Shown: piece after piece, positions 32,735 to 44,440 of the stretch
Layout of the letters: every line of letters starts with the position of its first letter
How positions within the stretch are numbered: the stretch's first letter is position 1
DNA from: Euleptes europaea
Lineage: Eukaryota; Chordata; Lepidosauria; Squamata; Sphaerodactylidae
Assembly (NCBI RefSeq): GCF_029931775.1
Contig: NC_079325.1
Location: 21,371,461 to 21,435,460 of the forward strand
Length of the DNA stretch: 64,000 bases
Reading direction: 5' to 3'
Program-made: the position numbers and the translations under genes
The notes under the pieces: generated by a model
What the model saw: only the letters and a program-made list of their open reading frames with translations
Database searches by the model: none
What the model was told of the DNA's origin: nothing

Positions 32735-32872
32735 ATTGAAGTTGGATCCACCAATGTTCGAATCGGAAGTACAATCTTCGGCGAACGCGATTACCCCAAC
32801 AAGCCTTCCAGTGACAAGGCCCTAGGAGAAATTAAAGGAAAACTGGAGAACTTGACGGTGCAGGAACACTAA
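32735..32872 (+). CDS. PLPBP: PLPBP coding exon 8 with stop codon
   Basis: Acceptor ctctgtgCAG. It reads [20 protein letters not shown], the family's C-terminal signature that binds the PLP phosphate, then [20 protein letters not shown] and TVQEH, ending TAA at 32870-32872. Human ends in the same QEH. Joined lengths of the eight exons give 828 coding bases plus stop. Confidence 0.97.
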   Translation: MEVGSTNVRIGSTIFGERDYPNKPSSDKALGEIKGKLENLTVQEH

Positions 32873-34625
32873 TGCAAGAAGGCCATGGAAGTTCCCTCCC
32901 AGCAGAGGGAATATGCTCAGATAGACCTTACTATGCACTTGAATTTCTCCCTTTGTGCTGACTGATGTGGGGCGCAATCAGGTAACGGGAAGGTGTCACA
33001 AGCGCCTCGGTTACCTGTAACTTTGCTATTGTGTATCCATAGAAATTGGATTTTTTTAACCAGCAAACAAACACCTGTGATTGCCAAGTGACTTTTCGTA
33101 CCTTAGCTACAGTGAACTTTAGATAGCTCTACTGGATAACCAGCTGACTTAAGCCCTACTAGGTCTGGGCGTAAAACCATTTCCAGCTGTGACCGTCGTA
33201 CATTTCTGATCAAGGGAAGTGGGTTTTCTCCTTTCCTGAAGGGTAAAATTCCCCACCTTCGCAGGGATGCCTGTAACATGCTTCATTCACATCCCCCCCC
33301 CCAACAAAATGCTGTGTGCGTAGACTTGAGGCGTCCTTGCAATGATCTCTCGTAGACCCTTCGTGACACTAAAGAACTGTAATAGCCGCTCAATGCGGAC
33401 GGGCCACTGAGGAGAGATGGGGAAGGAGCCACTTATGCATGTAAGCCAACAATAGATTTTTTAATATATATATATTTTTGAGCCACAGGAGTTGAAAAAT
33501 GGGAAGCGTTGCCAAGGTTGAAGTCGTCCTCCAAAGACTGGCGTTGCCGCCTCCTATCACTTTGCCACATATCACGTTCTTCTGTTATGAAACTACTCCT
33601 CTCCCCCCCACCCTCCTGGGTGCACGTAGTTCTGCCAGGTAGCAGTACGTTTCCACTAGCCAAAGCAGGGAATCCCTGACTCTGCAGCTGACTCGCTGCG
33701 AGATCTCGGCCGAGTCACCGAACCATACTGTGCCTGAGTCCCCTATATGAGAAATGGGGCTCACCTACCTCACGTGGGAGACCGCGAGGCTGCTGTGTCC
33801 AGAAAGTTTATTTGGAATTACTTCCCCCCCCCCCGGGCCCGCTCCCTCCACCCAGGAGGAAGGGCACTAGCTGCGGTGTAACGCAGGCTTGTGCGTCAGC
33901 CCAAAAACAAAATCTAGCAGCCCACAATTTATTTATTTTGGCACACTTGTTAGGCGCATGTGTTTTGTGCGTGTCTGTCGCAGGACAGCTTGCGCGGAGG
34001 GTCCGCAGGCGGCTCGTATGCAAGGAACGGTTACCCTGGGCGACAGGTTGATGCAAAGCATCGATAGCCCAGATGCGGGACCCAACTTGGTAGGAGGAAC
34101 GCTGAGTTGGATCACCACTGTACATATTGCTCCAAGATCTTAAGACGTTGATTTGACGCAGCCGCACCCATTACTTCACTAAAGACTTCGTTCAAGCGTC
34201 CATCTCCATCTTCGCGGCACCCCACTCAGTGAAAATGTTTACAGTGGAATCTGTTTTGTAACTCACCTGTTGACAATCTATTCCGAGGCCCAGCCTGCTG
34301 CTAAAACAACTCTAGTTCTTGGTAGAAATACCCTCCTGTCCTCTTCCCTGTAGCGAAAAGCTTCGTGCCTGGTGTGTCTTTTTGGTTTAATGTAGCTGTG
34401 GGGCTTGTGTTACTTCCTGGAAGTGACTGAATGTAACTGCAAATGTCTTGTCCAGTTGGGGTCCCCACTGTGTAAAAGCAATGCTGACTTGCAGTCTGAA
34501 TTGTCCCGGAGTTCCACAGTACAGTGTTTTCATTGTGTTAAGACTAAATGCAGTTGTGGATCGGAATACTGTACCATCCGTGCCAGTTGCAAAGGTATTA
34601 AAGATGTTATTTTTATGCCCCCTGT
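32873..34625 (+). other. PLPBP: Probable PLPBP 3' UTR
   Basis: About 1.75 kb of repeat-free sequence from the stop codon to just past ATTAAA. Open frames on both strands here resemble no protein. The C run at 33824-33833 and AT run near 33464-33476 are simple sequence. Confidence 0.65.
34597..34602 (+). terminator. PLPBP: Likely PLPBP polyadenylation signal ATTAAA
   Basis: The common variant ATTAAA, followed by a TGTTATTTTTATG stretch that fits a downstream U/GU-rich element. Repeats resume about 130 bp later. Confidence 0.55.
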
Positions 34626-34724
34626 GTCATGAATGAATGAAGGCTGCCAGTTTGCATTCAGATTTTGTCGCTGTCTCAGGCCCAAGTAGCCGTTGTTCTA
34701 TCGGTCATTTTTACCTACCTTTCA

Positions 34725-34915
34725 TTCAAGGAGGTGGGGGCAGTGTACATGGTTCTCCTTCTCTGCCATCTTTACAACAACCTTGTGAGGTAGGCTGAGA
34801 GGTACTGGCCCAACGTCACCCAACTGGTTTCATGACGGAGTAAGAGCTTGAACCTGGTCCTCGAGTCCTAGGCCAGTACTCTGATCACTACACCACACTG
34901 TCTTTCCCGTTCTGG
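34725..34915 (-). repeat. CORE/MIR-like SINE, second subfamily
   Basis: ACAACCTTGTGAGGTAGGCT, GGCCCAACGTCACCCAACTG and CTGATCACTACACCACACTG give core and head in reverse; the 3' end differs from the CCAACTCTTCT subfamily. Confidence 0.7.
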
Positions 34916-35247
34916 TGGGCTTGCTTGTACGCAGCTCCTAGGAATACCCATCTCTAGCAGAGCAATTTCAAGACTTGCTTGTTGTGATAGTGTTGTATTA
35001 GGAAGCTGGAAAGCAAATCTTGAAACAGGGTTTTATGCAGTCTGGTTTTCCTGGCCTGAATTTCACACATTCTCGTATTGGGGTGGATCTAAAGAGCCTT
35101 CCTTCAATTTGTGGTTCATCCTGTAATAGAAGACCCACTTAATTTGGAGGAAAGCTTCAAATTTGAGCCCAAAGGAAAGGCAGGGCATACATATTTTAAT
35201 AAAGTGTGCTTGTTGGACTGTTAGGAGACAGCCCGGTGGTATCACAA

Positions 35248-35372
35248 TGGGTAGCTGTGTTGGTCTGTAGCAGTAGAAAACAGCAAGAGTCCAGAAGAAC
35301 CTTAAAGACTAACTAAATTTCTGGCAGGGTATATGAGCTTTGGTGCATCACAGCTCACTTCTTCAGATACTT
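35248..35372 (+). repeat. AGTCCAGTAGCACC repeat, single copy
   Basis: ATGGGTAGCTGTGTTGGTCT, AAGAGTCCAGAAGAACCTTA and ATCACAGCTCACTTCTTCAG. This is the unpaired monomer, useful for defining the unit seen as inverted dimers elsewhere. Confidence 0.85.
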
Positions 35373-36775
35373 CAGAGACCCACCTCTAGCCCAGTGGTAC
35401 GGAATCGTTTATGAAAATGCGCTAGGCTTTGTACTGAACATGAAAGCAACACAGCCCCTGCCCACACAGCTCACAAGCTTCATGAAATGGAGAAGGCGGA
35501 GACTCGGGGGATGAGTCCAGGGCCTGGGACAACCAGATGGTGATGGGAAGGGCGCCAGGGAGGATACAGCTAATGTCCTGGAAAGGCATTGCAGTTTCTC
35601 TTGGAGAGAAATGGAAAGCGTTGCCGTTGCTGCGCTGCGGTCCATCACACTTTTTGTGGCTTGTGCAAGTGACTCTTCTTGTGCACAACTTGCAAATGGA
35701 TTTGTTCCCAGAAGTTGGTGGTGCAGGAATCCATTTCCATTTATTTACTAGCTCCTTTGACCAAAGGTCTTGAGCTTAACCATAACAATGGTGCAGGAAT
35801 CCACACCTCTTTCCCCTTTTAACATGTAAATCTAATGCCTCTGTGTCTGACATAATGGTTTTTTAATTAAGTGACAGGGATCCCAAGGCTACATTGTCGG
35901 TGGCAAGATTTATTTCAGTCCTTATATCCCTCAAACTTTAGATCTAAAATTACGCTGCTCAAGATCAATGGATCGAGGAGCTTCTAAGGGATAAAGGAAA
36001 GGAATTCATACCTTTCAATTTTCCCACTTTGGCAAATAACGTAGGGCTGGTCAAACATCCCCAATTTTGTTTCTTTTCTGCTCGTTTGTCTTTTTGACGA
36101 GCTTGATTCTCTGTTTCTTCCCCACTGGTTTTGTAGATTCGTTGGTCATGTATACCCACGTTTGGTATTTCGGTGCACGATATGCACCGTTATGAATAAG
36201 GTACGACGTGTGACGCTGAGGCACAAATAACGCTGGGAAACGGTGTATGCATAAGGGAAGACATTCAGTTACACAAAACCGGACATGGTATGGAAACTGA
36301 TCGTTGGGGGTTTGATTTGATCAAGGGAGAAATGAAATTGTGATGAACTTTATTTTAGGGACGGTTGCAAATTTCTCATCTCTGCTATTTCAGCCTAATA
36401 AAATCTCAGGTTGGTTATTCAGGCATACAATCAATAGCCAGTCACGACTTCTGTATTGCCCTGCTGTGGAGGAGAAGAAGTATGTGGCTTGATAAATATT
36501 TGAGGGCAGACTGCACAGGTGGAGGGGGTCAGCTGTGGTTAAGAAGATAATGGAGATCTGTCGGGTGAGTTTATATGGAGCAGAGAGAGTGAAAAGAGAT
36601 GCAAGGAGAAATAGTCTGGTTTGGACTCTTTCAGTGGGAGATGCATTGTGGAGAAAGATACCTTTGATGCTGAAGTTTCAAAGGAAGCTGAGCCATACTT
36701 AGATTGGGCAGTAGGTGACACTGTTGCCTACCTTTCTGGGAGATGAGAAGTCCCTGGGGCTTGGGTTAGCAAGAG

Positions 36776-37095
36776 ATGAAGAAGAAGATTTGGTTTTTAT
36801 ATGCCAACTTTCTCTACCACTTAAGGAAGAATCAAACCGGCTTACGGTCACCTTCCCTTCCCCTCCCTACAACAGACACCCTATGAGGTAGGTGGGGCTG
36901 AGAGAGTTCTAAGAGAGCTGTGACTAGCCCAAGGTCACCTAGCTGGCTTCATTTGTAGGAGTGGGGAAACAAATCCAGTTCACCAGATTGGTGTCCACCG
37001 CTCATGAATGAGTGGGAATCAAACCCAGTTCTTCAGATCAGAGACCACCGCCCCAAACCACTACTGTTAACCACTACACCATGCTGGCTCTGTGC
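36776..37095 (-). repeat. CORE/MIR-like SINE, full length
   Basis: From GAAGAAGATTTGGTTTTTAT to CACTACACCATGCTGGCTCT, with core TGACTAGCCCAAGGTCACCT. Both tRNA-like head and tail are present. Confidence 0.9.
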
Positions 37096-37276
37096 CTGAA
37101 TATCTCTTGAGTCCACAAGCCAGGGGCTGGCACTGAATATATAGTTGGATCTGTGCAATGGGTCTAGCCCCAGCTATCATTTGAGGGTTTTGCAAACCCT
37201 GTGGAATCCTCAGACATGCAGAACAATCTTAGTTGATGTGGAGAAACGGGACGAATAAAATTCTCATCTGTCCCAG

Positions 37277-37503
37277 TAGGGCTGCCAACCTCCAGGTGGT
37301 GTCTGGAGATCTTCTGCTATTACACCTGATCTCCAGGCGACAGAGATCAGTTCACCTGGAGCAAATGGCTGCTTTGGAAGGTGGACTCTATGGCATTCTA
37401 CCCCATTGAAGTCCCTCCCCTCCCTTCCGCACCCCAAACCCTGCCCTCCTCAGGCTCCACCCCAAAATGTCCAGTTATTTCCCAGCCAGGACGGGCAGCC
37501 CTG
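37277..37503. mobile_element. hAT-like MITE, TAGGGTTGCC family
   Basis: Ends TAGGGCTGCCAACCTCCAGG and GACGGGCAGCCCTG. Flanks TGTCCCAG and TGTCCATG agree at 6 of 8 positions. Confidence 0.85.
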
Positions 37504-38028
37504 TGTCCATGTCGGAAGGGAACAGTTACGGAGCTTTCCCAGGGTCCTGCAAGGCTTCTTTCACCACCTGCGGTTTCAACTTTTTCCCCTCTGCTAGTAC
37601 AACCACTGTCAGGTAGTCAATTAAAAGGGCTCAAACTGCTGGAGGGCTAGACCCCCAGACATCCGCTGCTGCATTGCTGCTTCATAGAACAGTTGAGACC
37701 TTTGCATCTCCCTTCATTACTGAGGGGACTCAGTGCTCTTGTACTTTCTAGGGGAGTTGGGATCAACTGCTTCCTTCTCCCTTTCTCTGGGTGTGCAGGG
37801 CTTAATGTGGGTCACAGAAGTCAGACTGATGGCATTCAAAAGGAAAATTTATGTATTTATTTATTTATTACATTTCTACCCCGCTCTCCCCAACCCAAAG
37901 GTCGGGCTCAGAGCGGTTCGCCCTTCTAGCTAGATGGCTGAAGCCCTTTGCAAACTCTGAGCCTGTACAGCGTGCCAACTCAGTTATAAGAAACTTGGAC
38001 ACAAATACTGGGGTGTAGGCACTTTAAA

Positions 38029-38332
38029 AAAGGTAAAGATAGTCCCCCTGTGCAAGCACCTGGTCATTCCTGACACATGGGGAATGTCACATCCTGACGT
38101 TTACTAGACAGACTATGTTTATGGGGTGGTTTGCCAGTGCCTTCCCCAGTCATCTACACTTTACCTCCAGCAAGCTGGGTACTCATTTTACCCACCTCGG
38201 AAGGATGGGAGGCTGAGTCAACCTTGAGCCGGCTACCTGAAACCAACTTCCATCGGGATCGAACTCAGGTCGTGAGCAGAGCTTGGACTGCAGTACTGCA
38301 GCTTACTACTCTGAGCCATGGGGCTCTTAAGG
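38029..38332 (-). repeat. tRNA-derived SINE (squamate 'GAGCCCCATGGCGCAG' family)
   Basis: Reverse copy with CCTGTGCAAGCACCTGGTCA, CAGCAAGCTGGGTACTCATT and AGCCATGGGGCTCTTAA. Slightly more diverged than the copy at 31.2 kb. Confidence 0.87.
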
Positions 38333-38830
38333 CACTGGGGTTAGTTTTCGAGGGTAGTTGTGTGGGTCTGGTATCTGACGAAGGGAGCATTGATACTCTA
38401 AAGCTTATATCCTGAAATATTAAGATGCTACTGGACTCAAGTCTAGCTGTTCTAATTTGGGATTAAAACCCTTGCGCAAAGATTTGTAAGTAGTCTGCAG
38501 CTAAGAACAGCTCAGTGGACAATGCTGTTCAAAGGCTCGGGGGAATAGAACATGTTTAGCTGAGTGTCTGAAAAGGTACAAGGTCCCTCAAATATGCTTC
38601 AGGACAGAGTCTCCCAGAAGCAGTGTGCCACCACCAAGAAGGACTTGTTTTCGGGAAGAGGGGAGTGAGTACCTGTGAAGATCCTCAGATGAACATCTCA
38701 GCTGCTGGGCAGTATCAAACAAGACTTCATCAGGATTGAGAGAACAGCTGCAGGTAGGTTATGGTGTACAAATGGAGGAATGCAGATGTTCTCCGTGTCC
38801 TGTACTGAAGTATGTCTATTCAAAGACTTT

Positions 38831-39805
38831 AGCAAGGAAGACTAAAAGTTAGACTAATGCTAAATATGCGTCTTTCTCTGCTAAAAGAACTTTTGTAAAC
38901 TGCAACATTCTCTCACCTTCCATCACCCCGAGAGCAGGAAATTGGCTTGTCCAAACACCGAATTCCTTTTTGCTTTTCCCCTTGGCCTCTTTGTCTCTGC
39001 AGGCTGCCATGTGATTCACGCTTACCTTGAAATGTTCCCCACTGAACCCAGCAGGTTCTTATTTAGCCAACTTATTGCTTTCCTAGCACCTAACAAAAGG
39101 ATCGGCAGGAGACAGCACGTCACCCTTGTAAGTGGACATGGGTCTTGAGGGAAACAGAATTCTTAATTGTTATGAAAACCCCATGTCCCACCAAGACTAC
39201 TGCAAGCTTCACAGCAAAGGCACCCAATAGTCAAATGTACAGGTGATCGTGGCTGTCGGACAAGGTAAGCCAAACCACTGATCTAGTTGGCTGTAGACCC
39301 ACTTTTCAAGAGTTTTGATTTTTTTTAAAAAAAAAAAAACACTTTAATGGTTTTAATGCCAGCTTTAAACCACTGTGAATATAGCATGACCATATAAGTC
39401 TTAGGAAACAAACCGTAAGTAACTTCAATGCACCTTTTGTTGGGTGCTAGGAAAACAATGAGTTGGCTAAATAAGAATCTTGTGTGCAAGGACAGACAAA
39501 TGGATCCACCTACAGGCATCACAAACGTAAGCATGTTTTACTCAGAAGCCGGCCCTGCTGGGTTCAGTGGGGAACATTTATAGGTAAGCGTGAATCCGAT
39601 TGCAGCCTAAGACAACAGTTGGGTGTGCTGCGGAGATAAAGAGGCCAAGGGGAAAAGCAAAGGGAAGACGGTGTTTGGACAAGGCAATTTCCTGCTCTTG
39701 GGGTGATGGAAGGTGAGATAATTTTGCGGTTTACAAAAGTTCCTTTAGCAGAGGAGGACACATATTTAGCACTGGCCTAACCTTTAGTCTCCCTTGCTCA
39801 AGTCT
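38831..39805. repeat. Large inverted repeat, unclassified
   Basis: The left arm (about 38831-39108) and right arm (about 39432-39805, reverse complement) share TTTTGCTTTTCCCCTTGGCC, ATGTTCCCCACTGAACCCAG and TTCTTATTTAGCCAACT. The right arm holds extra segments. The spacer is about 320 bp, and arm identity is near 85-90 percent by eye. I do not recognise the family. Confidence 0.7.
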
Positions 39806-39916
39806 GTGACTAGAGATAGTAAGTGTGATGATTGGAAAGGCCCCCTATCAGTTTCATTATCTCTTGACACTCCTCCCACGCAATCTGAACTCAGAGAGTA
39901 CAAGCAAACAGTGCAA

Positions 39917-39990
39917 TCCTAATGCAGAGTTACTCCAGTCTGAGCCTGCTGGAATCATTGGGCCAAGACTGGAGTAACTCTGCATTAGGG
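39917..39990. repeat. Short hairpin repeat
   Basis: CCTAATGCAGAGTTACTCCA and TGGAGTAACTCTGCATTAGG face each other across about 25 bp. A common squamate MITE-like motif. Confidence 0.6.
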
Positions 39991-40595
39991 TTACACTATA
40001 AACCAGAAAACTGGTTGCCAGAGTAATGAAGTGTGGTTAGTTTTCCAGTTGGCATCCTTACAATAAAGCCCATCCCTCATGTTTAGTACTTGGAGGAAAA
40101 AAGGCAAATGACTCGCAAAAGCCCTAGATCAGGAGCAGGTGACTATCTGTAGTTGTTGGATTACAGGAGGAGGAAATTCCTTTCGAACTGTACATTGAAG
40201 CTGAGTTCTTTCCTAATTCAAGGGAGCCTTGTCTGCCTCGAGTGTTGTTTATACAGTGGCTATTGGGTTTCCTCTACGAGAACTGTGCTGAAATTGTTTT
40301 TATTGGCCTCCATCAAGGAGACTCTTGGCCTGGTTCTCATTGAAGTAGTCCACCTGTGTCTGAAATGTACCACTTCAGATTGCTGGGAGAAAGGGGCTCA
40401 CATGTTGAGATACTTCTCCCCCCACGGAGGGGGGGATTTTTACACAGAAAAAATAAACATCTCAGGGAGGAGACTAGAATAGAACTTTTCTTCTTGATTT
40501 TTTGTTATGGAGGATTTCTTTTTGTATGACAAAGCTCTGAATCATATCCCGGGGTATGCATGGGTTTCCACAATGTGCCAATACTGCCTGCCATA

Positions 40596-40799
40596 TAGGG
40601 CTGCCAACCTCCAGGCGGTGGCTGGAGATCTGCTATTGCAACTGATCTCCAGGCAATATAAATCAGTTCTCCTGGAGAAAATGGCCACTGGCCATTGGAC
40701 TCAATGGCATCGAAGTCCCTCCCCTCTCCAAACCCCGCCCTCCTGAGGCTCAATCCCCACAATCTCCAAGTATTTCCCAAACTGGAGCTGGCAACCCTA
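40596..40799. mobile_element. hAT-like MITE, TAGGGTTGCC family
   Basis: Ends TAGGGCTGCCAACCTCCAGG and GGAGCTGGCAACCCTA with the family's interior. Flanks CTGCCATA and CTGCTGGA agree at only 5 of 8 positions. Confidence 0.83.
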
Positions 40800-41356
40800 C
40801 TGCTGGACGATTTCAGATCAATGAAAAGAGAGCTGGTAGAGGCTGAAGACTCTTCTCCATGAGGGTCACAGTCCTGGTCCACACAGGGCACCGTTTGCAC
40901 AGGAACTGAGAACCCGTTTGCACAGGAACTGAGAACCCGCGACTCACTTCTGATTGTTATACAGGGTGGGGAGTCCAGACCCAACCTGGGTTCTCTGTAA
41001 TGTGTGTATTGGCGATAAACCAGACTATGCATACCATAATTGGAATTCCAGAGATGTTTGGGCCTAACATTCAACTGTGAGAATGGGGCGAATGGATCAG
41101 GGCTTTAGCACTGGGGAAGGGACCCCAGCACCATTTCCTTGATCAAGAATTCTGCGCTCCCCCATGCTGCTTTAAGTCTTTTTAGTACAAAAGACAGATA
41201 CTCAAGTTATTGTTTTCCTTATTGAGTCTTCCAGGAGCCCCAAGAGACCATTTTAGATCAAGTGGGGGGATGAGAGTTAAACTGCCCCCTTCTCCAGAGT
41301 TGTGGCCCTGATCCCTATTGGGGCCCCTCCTCCACTACTGCTCCAAAGTCTGTGTA

Positions 41357-41565
41357 TAGGGTTGCCAGGTCCATCTTCACAACCGGCGGGATGTTTTTGG
41401 GGCGGAGCCTAAGGAGTGCGGGTTTTGGGGAGGGGAGGGACTTCAATGCCATAGAGTCCAATCATCGAGGTGGCCATTTTCTCCAGGTGAACTGGTCTCT
41501 ATCAGCTGGAGTTCAGTTGTAATAGCAGGAGATCTCCAGCTAGTACCTGGAGGTTGGCAACCCTA
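41357..41565. mobile_element. hAT-like MITE, TAGGGTTGCC family
   Basis: Ends TAGGGTTGCC and GGCAACCCTA. Flanking TCTGTGTA (41349-41356) and TCTGGGTA (41566-41573) agree at 7 of 8 positions. Confidence 0.88.
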
Positions 41566-41700
41566 TCTGGGTAGTTTGACCTGGATAAGCAGATCACAAA
41601 CCCTATAATACCTTTTATTAGGACCTACCAAATGACACAACAGCACACAAGCTTTTGAGGTCTCTAGAACTCTTCATCAGGCTGGATGTTACAATAAGTT

Positions 41701-41865
41701 TAAAAGAAGAGTTGGTTTTTATACCCCAATTTTCTCTACCTTAAGGATTCTCAAACCGGCTTACAATCATCTTCCCTTCCTCTCTCTACAACAGGGAATC
41801 AAACCTGGTTCTACAGATTAGAGTCTGCCGCTCTTAACCATTATACCACGCTGGCTCTCCAGAAA
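41701..41865 (-). repeat. CORE/MIR-like SINE with internal deletion
   Basis: Tail GAAGAGTTGGTTTTTATACC in reverse, then straight to the head (GAATCAAACCTGGTTCTACA, ACCATTATACCACGCTGGCT). The core segment is missing. Confidence 0.85.
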
Positions 41866-41968
41866 TGTTGCAGAACTTTCCCCTTTTTTAAAACATGATT
41901 TTTTTTTGTAACATCTAGCCTAATGACGTGTTGAACATGAAAGCTTGCATACTGATATGTGGCATTGG

Positions 41969-42591
41969 TAGGGTTGCCAATCTCCAGGAACTGGAGGAGG
42001 AAAAAAGACACCTCTGTACAAATATCCAGGGGATAAGAAAATCAGTACAGGAGCGAATATTATTAGAAATCAACAAATTCTTCTTGTGACTACACACATA
42101 TATATTACCAAAATAGTCACGTTGACCATCAACATACAAAACGCAACATGCATCAGACACAAAAGGTGGGTAATAAATAGGGTGAGTACACTTCAGTCAA
42201 TAATCTTTCTATGTTTCTTTTTCCACAGAAAAAGATTATTGACTGAAGTGTACTCACCCTATTTATTACCCACCTTTTGTGTCTGATGCATGTTGCGTTT
42301 TGTATGTTGATGGTCAACGTGACTATTTTGGTAATATATATGTGTGTATTCACAAGAAGAATTTGTTGATTTCTAATAATATTCGCTCCTGTACTGAATC
42401 TCCAGGAACTAGCTGGAGATCTGCTGTTACAACAGATCTCCAGCTGATAGAGATCAGTTCACCTGAAGAAAATGTCCACTTTGGCCATTGGACTCTATGG
42501 CATTGAAGTTCCTTCCCTCCCAAACCCTGCCCTCCTCAGGCTCTACCCCAAAAACCTCCCGCCAATGGCGAAGAGGGACCTGGCAACCCTA
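41969..42591. mobile_element. hAT-like MITE, TAGGGTTGCC family, split by a foldback insert
   Basis: Ends TAGGGTTGCC and GGCAACCCTA. Flanks GGCATTGG (41961-41968) and GTCATTGG (42592-42599) agree at 7 of 8 positions. Interrupted at 41993-42396. Confidence 0.9.
41993..42396. mobile_element. Near-perfect palindromic insert with 14-bp target duplication
   Basis: AATCTCCAGGAACT occurs at 41979-41992 and 42397-42410, so the 404 bp between arrived as one insertion. It has a one-sided 50-bp segment (41993-42042), then arms 42043-42208 and 42231-42396 of 166 bp that differ at a single base, around a 22-nt loop. Confidence 0.9.
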
Positions 42592-42599
42592 GTCATTGG

Positions 42600-43540
42600 G
42601 TTGGTCCTAATAAAAGATATTATCTGTGGATTGTGTTCTGATTTTTTGGATTTTACTTGACCCAAGTGGCTGCTAACAACTTCTTTCCAGAGAAACAGGT
42701 TGCCGTTAACCGGTGCTGTGTGGCGCCTGGACAAGGAACCCTTTGAGGATCTTCTGCGTGGCATTTTAAATGAGCTTTGAGAAGCTTAAACCCGCCTTAA
42801 AAGCGGGGAGCCGAGTGTTATTACAGGATGGAATAAGTCACCTTTTTATTTGCCTTTGCCGGAGAGCAGTTCCAACGGGTCGGGGCTGGTGTTTATTTGG
42901 GAAGGGCTTTGGAAAGAGTTGAAAGAAACCTGGAAGACACGGTTCTCAAGCCCTTTGGGGAAGCCGTGTTTGAAGTGCAGGCCTTTTGCCGGGACGGCCC
43001 CCGGGTTTCACATTTCGGCTCGGTTTGGATTTGGAGCCGACTGTTTGGAGAGGTAACTTTACAGGAAACGGTGGAGGGAAAGCTGAGAGGAGCTCATATG
43101 GTGGCGCGCTCGCTTCGGTGCCCTCTGGAGTCAGCGGTTGCAAGCTCTGACAAGCATCCTCTGGGTCTGGAGGCCAGTGAAAGCCATCCTGTTTGGCTCC
43201 CAGAGAATGCGCCGACTGTTTTGGGGACATCACGTCAGAGGAAAAGGCAGGGAAGTGTTAACGGAGGCACAGACTACCTTTAGAAGTGCTCCAGAACGGA
43301 TCAGGGTAGATCAGTGGCTCCTGGTCTTACAGCTACAAAATGTGGTATTTATGCACGATCCGCCCAGATAGGTATTCCTTCTGTGGGTAACAAAGTTGGG
43401 CTGTCATCCTCAATCCCACTTTCCAGCTAAACCTGGCCCTTCAAGCAGAATGTGAGAATAAATTAAACCCAATGCAAATCACTTTTTATATGAATCTAGC
43501 TTCATCACTCCCTCGCTCCAAGAATTTCAGAGTGACGTGC
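42600..43540. other. Repeat-free intergenic stretch upstream of ADGRA2
   Basis: About 0.9 kb without a recognised repeat, moderately GC-rich around 42,700-43,300, 4.3-5.3 kb upstream of the ADGRA2 start. Open frames overlap on both strands and match nothing I know. It could be regulatory; I see no decisive motif. Confidence 0.4.
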
Positions 43541-43640
43541 CTGTTTCTCCTATTTTGTCCTCACAGCAACCCTATAAGGTAGGTAAGGCTGAAAGAATGG
43601 CTGATCCAAAGCCATTTAGGCTACAAGCCTAAGCACCCTT
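43540..43640 (-). repeat. CORE/MIR-like SINE fragment, second subfamily
   Basis: TCCTCACAGCAACCCTATAA, GGTAGGTAAGGCTGAAAGAA and a degraded core. Confidence 0.55.
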
Positions 43641-44245
43641 CCTCCCTAAGAAGTCCTACTGAACTCAGTGGGATTTACTTCTGAGTATACACAGTTAGGC
43701 TTGCACTGTCTGTGAGCTTCATGAATGAATGATATAGCTAGTCTGACCATCTAACGGCACCTCACTAAAATTCAATGCAACTTCTTACTGGATATTAATG
43801 TGGTGCCATTAGAGGGTCAGATTATCATTCAATCATGATGTATTATTCCGGGGGGGGGGGGGGGCTTTTGCCTGAACTAAATCCAGGTATGTTGGAAAAC
43901 TGCTTCCTGCCCTTTCTCGTTGATGGAAGCTGGGGGTCGGCAGCATTTGGCTGGAACTGCACAATAGAAGGGGGATCTAGTTTAGGGTTCGGAGATTCTC
44001 AGCAATCCTTTTCCTAAGCAAGTTGCTAGTCCTCATGTTGCAAAGATGCATTTGAAGATCTATAGAAAACATCTGGAGAAATTATAGTAGCCAGTGGAAG
44101 GAGGAGCAGGAGGCTATATGGTGATTTAAATAAATAAAATTGCTTATTAGATTTCTTCCCCTTGCCATGGCTAAGAAAAATGGAAAGCCTTTCAGTACAG
44201 TTTGTGGTGATTGTCCCAGCAGACCTCTGGGCCAGATATGACTGT

Positions 44246-44440
44246 GGGAGGGGCTGTGGCTCAGTGGCATGCAGAAGGTCCCAGGTTCAATCCCGGGCAT
44301 CTCCAGTTAGGGACTAGGCAAGTAGGTGATATGAAAGACCCCTGCCTGAGACCCTGGCAAGCAGCTGCCGGTCTGAGTAGACAATACTGACTTTGATGGA
44401 CTGAGGGTCTGATTCAGTGTAAGGCAGCTTCACATGTTCA
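44246..44440 (+). repeat. tRNA-Ala-derived SINE
   Basis: GGGCTGTGGCTCAGTGG jumps to CATGCAGAAGGTCCCAGGTT: about 18 bp of the anticodon region are deleted. The body continues to CTTCACATGTTCA. Confidence 0.9.

Noticed and set aside
42086-42353. Two almost identical short peptides encoded on opposite strands
   Set aside because: They simply reflect the near-perfect palindrome at 42043-42396; not genes.
42850-43371. Overlapping open frames that might be a small gene between PLPBP and ADGRA2
   Set aside because: Several frames on both strands are open at once, none resembles a known protein, and there are no splice or start signals of note.
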